A stretch of 47,536 nt of DNA from Acidobacteriota bacterium. GTDB taxonomy: Bacteria > Acidobacteriota > Terriglobia > Bryobacterales > Bryobacteraceae. The stretch spans positions 1-47,536 of the forward strand of contig VFZO01000017.1 of NCBI GenBank assembly GCA_016871155.1, written 5' to 3'. A program made the translations under genes and the position numbers. Below the pieces are notes generated by a model. That model did not search any database. It was not told the DNA's origin and was given only the letters and a program-made list of their open reading frames with translations. Within the stretch, counting starts at the first letter, position 1. Each line of letters starts with the position of its first letter. This document shows, in pieces, positions 46,506-47,536 of the stretch.

Positions 46506-47536
46506 TCAGAACGCAAGTTCCGCTGGCACGGTTTCGACGCAAAGGACCAGCAATCCGAGCTTGGGACCCTCCGGCGATTCGGCCACCGTTACTTCGAACA
46601 GGTTCTCGCCCGGTTCCAGCCGGACCTCGGCGGAGACCACAGCATCAAAGTCGTGGCCAGTGTGGGGCACCTCCCGCGTCAGCACCGTTTGCTCACCGCG
46701 GCGGATCGTCAAGGTGGCCGATTCGGCGAAATTGCGCAAGCGGAGCATCAAGAAATGAACGCCGTGAGCGTCGGAATGCAGCACCAGGCGGCTCGCTCCC
46801 AGGCGGGCGAACCGGGCGCCCCGCCCCAGGTTGATGTGCAGATCGGCGTACTCCTCGGCGGAAAACCCGTCCTGGAACTCCACACGGCCCATCTTCCGGC
46901 TTCGCCCTTCGGCGACATAGCGAGCCGGTGCCAGCCCCCGCGGCAGCCAACGGTACTGTTTCACCCACGTGTCCTGACTCGAATCGTATTGCAGAACCTG
47001 CGAGTGCAGGGGAAGCGTGGCCAGCCCATTGGCGTGCCAGTTCCGATAGCCGGCCCAAATCGAATCCCGCTCGTCGCGCAAGGCGCTGTTAAGGGCCTTC
47101 TCCTCCAACTCCTCCGTGTAGCGCGAACCGGAGGACAGTTGCCCGGAATGCCGCCGGTGCAAACCCAGAAGGACTTCTGTGCTGTAGAGAGCCTCGTGCT
47201 CGGCGAATCTCCGCCAAAGATCGTAATCGCCGGCCAGCCGCAGGTCGGTCCGGATGCCGCCCGCGCGGTTCCACAGGCAGCCGGTCCAGAAGGTACCTTC
47301 CTGCATGACGAAGGGAAGGTGCTCCCCATCATGTAAACCGGCAGCGAGTGTGACCTGGGGAAACACCTGCGTTTCGTGGATTTTACGCAGTTGCCCGCTC
47401 TCGTCGAGTTCGCAAGGACGGCCAGTCAGCCACTTCACCTCGGGGAAGGCCTGGAATTTAGCCACCGCGAAGCGGATCGCGTTCGGCGTCAGCATGTCGT
47501 CGCTATTCAAATACGTCATTACGTCGCGGTCGCCGG
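46506..47536 (-). CDS. Family 2 glycosyltransferase with C-terminal beta-rich domain, 5' end outside window
   Basis: The frame is open to the window edge and reads GDRDVMTYLNSDDML, the GT2 catalytic NSDD motif, then WLTGRPCELDESG, FWTGCLWNRAGGIRTDLRLAGDYDLWRRFAEH, the typical ED-like acceptor part. The C-terminal 180 residues are not part of GT2 and look like a beta-sandwich (VEFQDGFSAEEYADLHINLG, FLMLRLRNFAESATLTIRRG). It is probably involved in cell-surface glycan synthesis with the adjacent membrane protein. Only the N-terminus is missing from view. Confidence 0.85.
   Translation of the reverse strand, partial: GDRDVMTYLNSDDMLTPNAIRFAVAKFQAFPEVKWLTGRPCELDESGQLRKIHETQVFPQVTLAAGLHDGEHLPFVMQEGTFWTGCLWNRAGGIRTDLRLAGDYDLWRRFAEHEALYSTEVLLGLHRRHSGQLSSGSRYTEELEEKALNSALRDERDSIWAGYRNWHANGLATLPLHSQVLQYDSSQDTWVKQYRWLPRGLAPARYVAEGRSRKMGRVEFQDGFSAEEYADLHINLGRGARFARLGASRLVLHSDAHGVHFLMLRLRNFAESATLTIRRGEQTVLTREVPHTGHDFDAVVSAEVRLEPGENLFEVTVAESPEGPKLGLLVLCVETVPAELAF

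Overview
The window looks like chromosomal DNA of a high-GC Acidobacteriota close to the Solibacter/Bryobacter lineage. This rests on two intact and one decayed secreted proteins of the kind carrying the Solibacter-type C-terminal domain (TIGR03437), an Oar-like TonB-dependent receptor with a carboxypeptidase-regulatory N-domain, a DUF1501 plus PSC-cytochrome/DUF1549/DUF1553 pair, and tightly packed genes with frequent ATGA overlaps and GTG/TTG starts. No transposase, phage gene, CRISPR array or rRNA was seen. One tRNA (Asp, GTC) is present.

Left edge (1-4.8 kb, minus strand): an apparent immune/cell-death operon. A CHAT protease fused to a SIR2-like domain is followed 4 nt later by a membrane-anchored nSTAND1 ATPase, and then by a well-initiated gene whose first 28 residues resemble a bacterial gasdermin (Cys3 included). 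The gasdermin frame breaks at once, so the pore-former looks like a pseudogene or is disrupted at the window edge. This is the most striking system here.

4.9-22 kb is mostly housekeeping: an MFS transporter, arginine decarboxylase speA with a phosphoesterase, two TIGR03437-type genes (one dead, containing a 22-bp perfect hairpin), nadA-moaA, two different type I glutamine synthetases flanking xseA, and the DUF1501/DUF1553 pair. 22-32 kb holds tRNA-Asp, a DUF3467 protein, the Oar-like receptor, nadE, a secreted beta-propeller/phosphoesterase and a GH57 glycosidase; the last three overlap as one operon. At 32.1-33.6 kb a gene-poor leader full of perfect hairpins precedes a FliA/WhiG-type sigma factor.

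33.6-47.5 kb holds a TIGR03437 protein, a small secreted protein and a GT-C-like membrane protein in one operon; a SoxC/SoxD-like sulfite or sulfane dehydrogenase pair; a second caspase-fold (C25/CHAT-like) protease; an IorAB-type molybdenum oxidoreductase; an L-rhamnonate-dehydratase-like enzyme; and a minus-strand run of a GT2 glycosyltransferase (cut by the window end), an alpha/beta hydrolase and a large membrane protein. The CHAT-SIR2/nSTAND1/gasdermin locus on the left and the C25-like protease and large alpha/beta hydrolase on the right make this a conflict-gene-bearing region in an otherwise metabolic neighbourhood.
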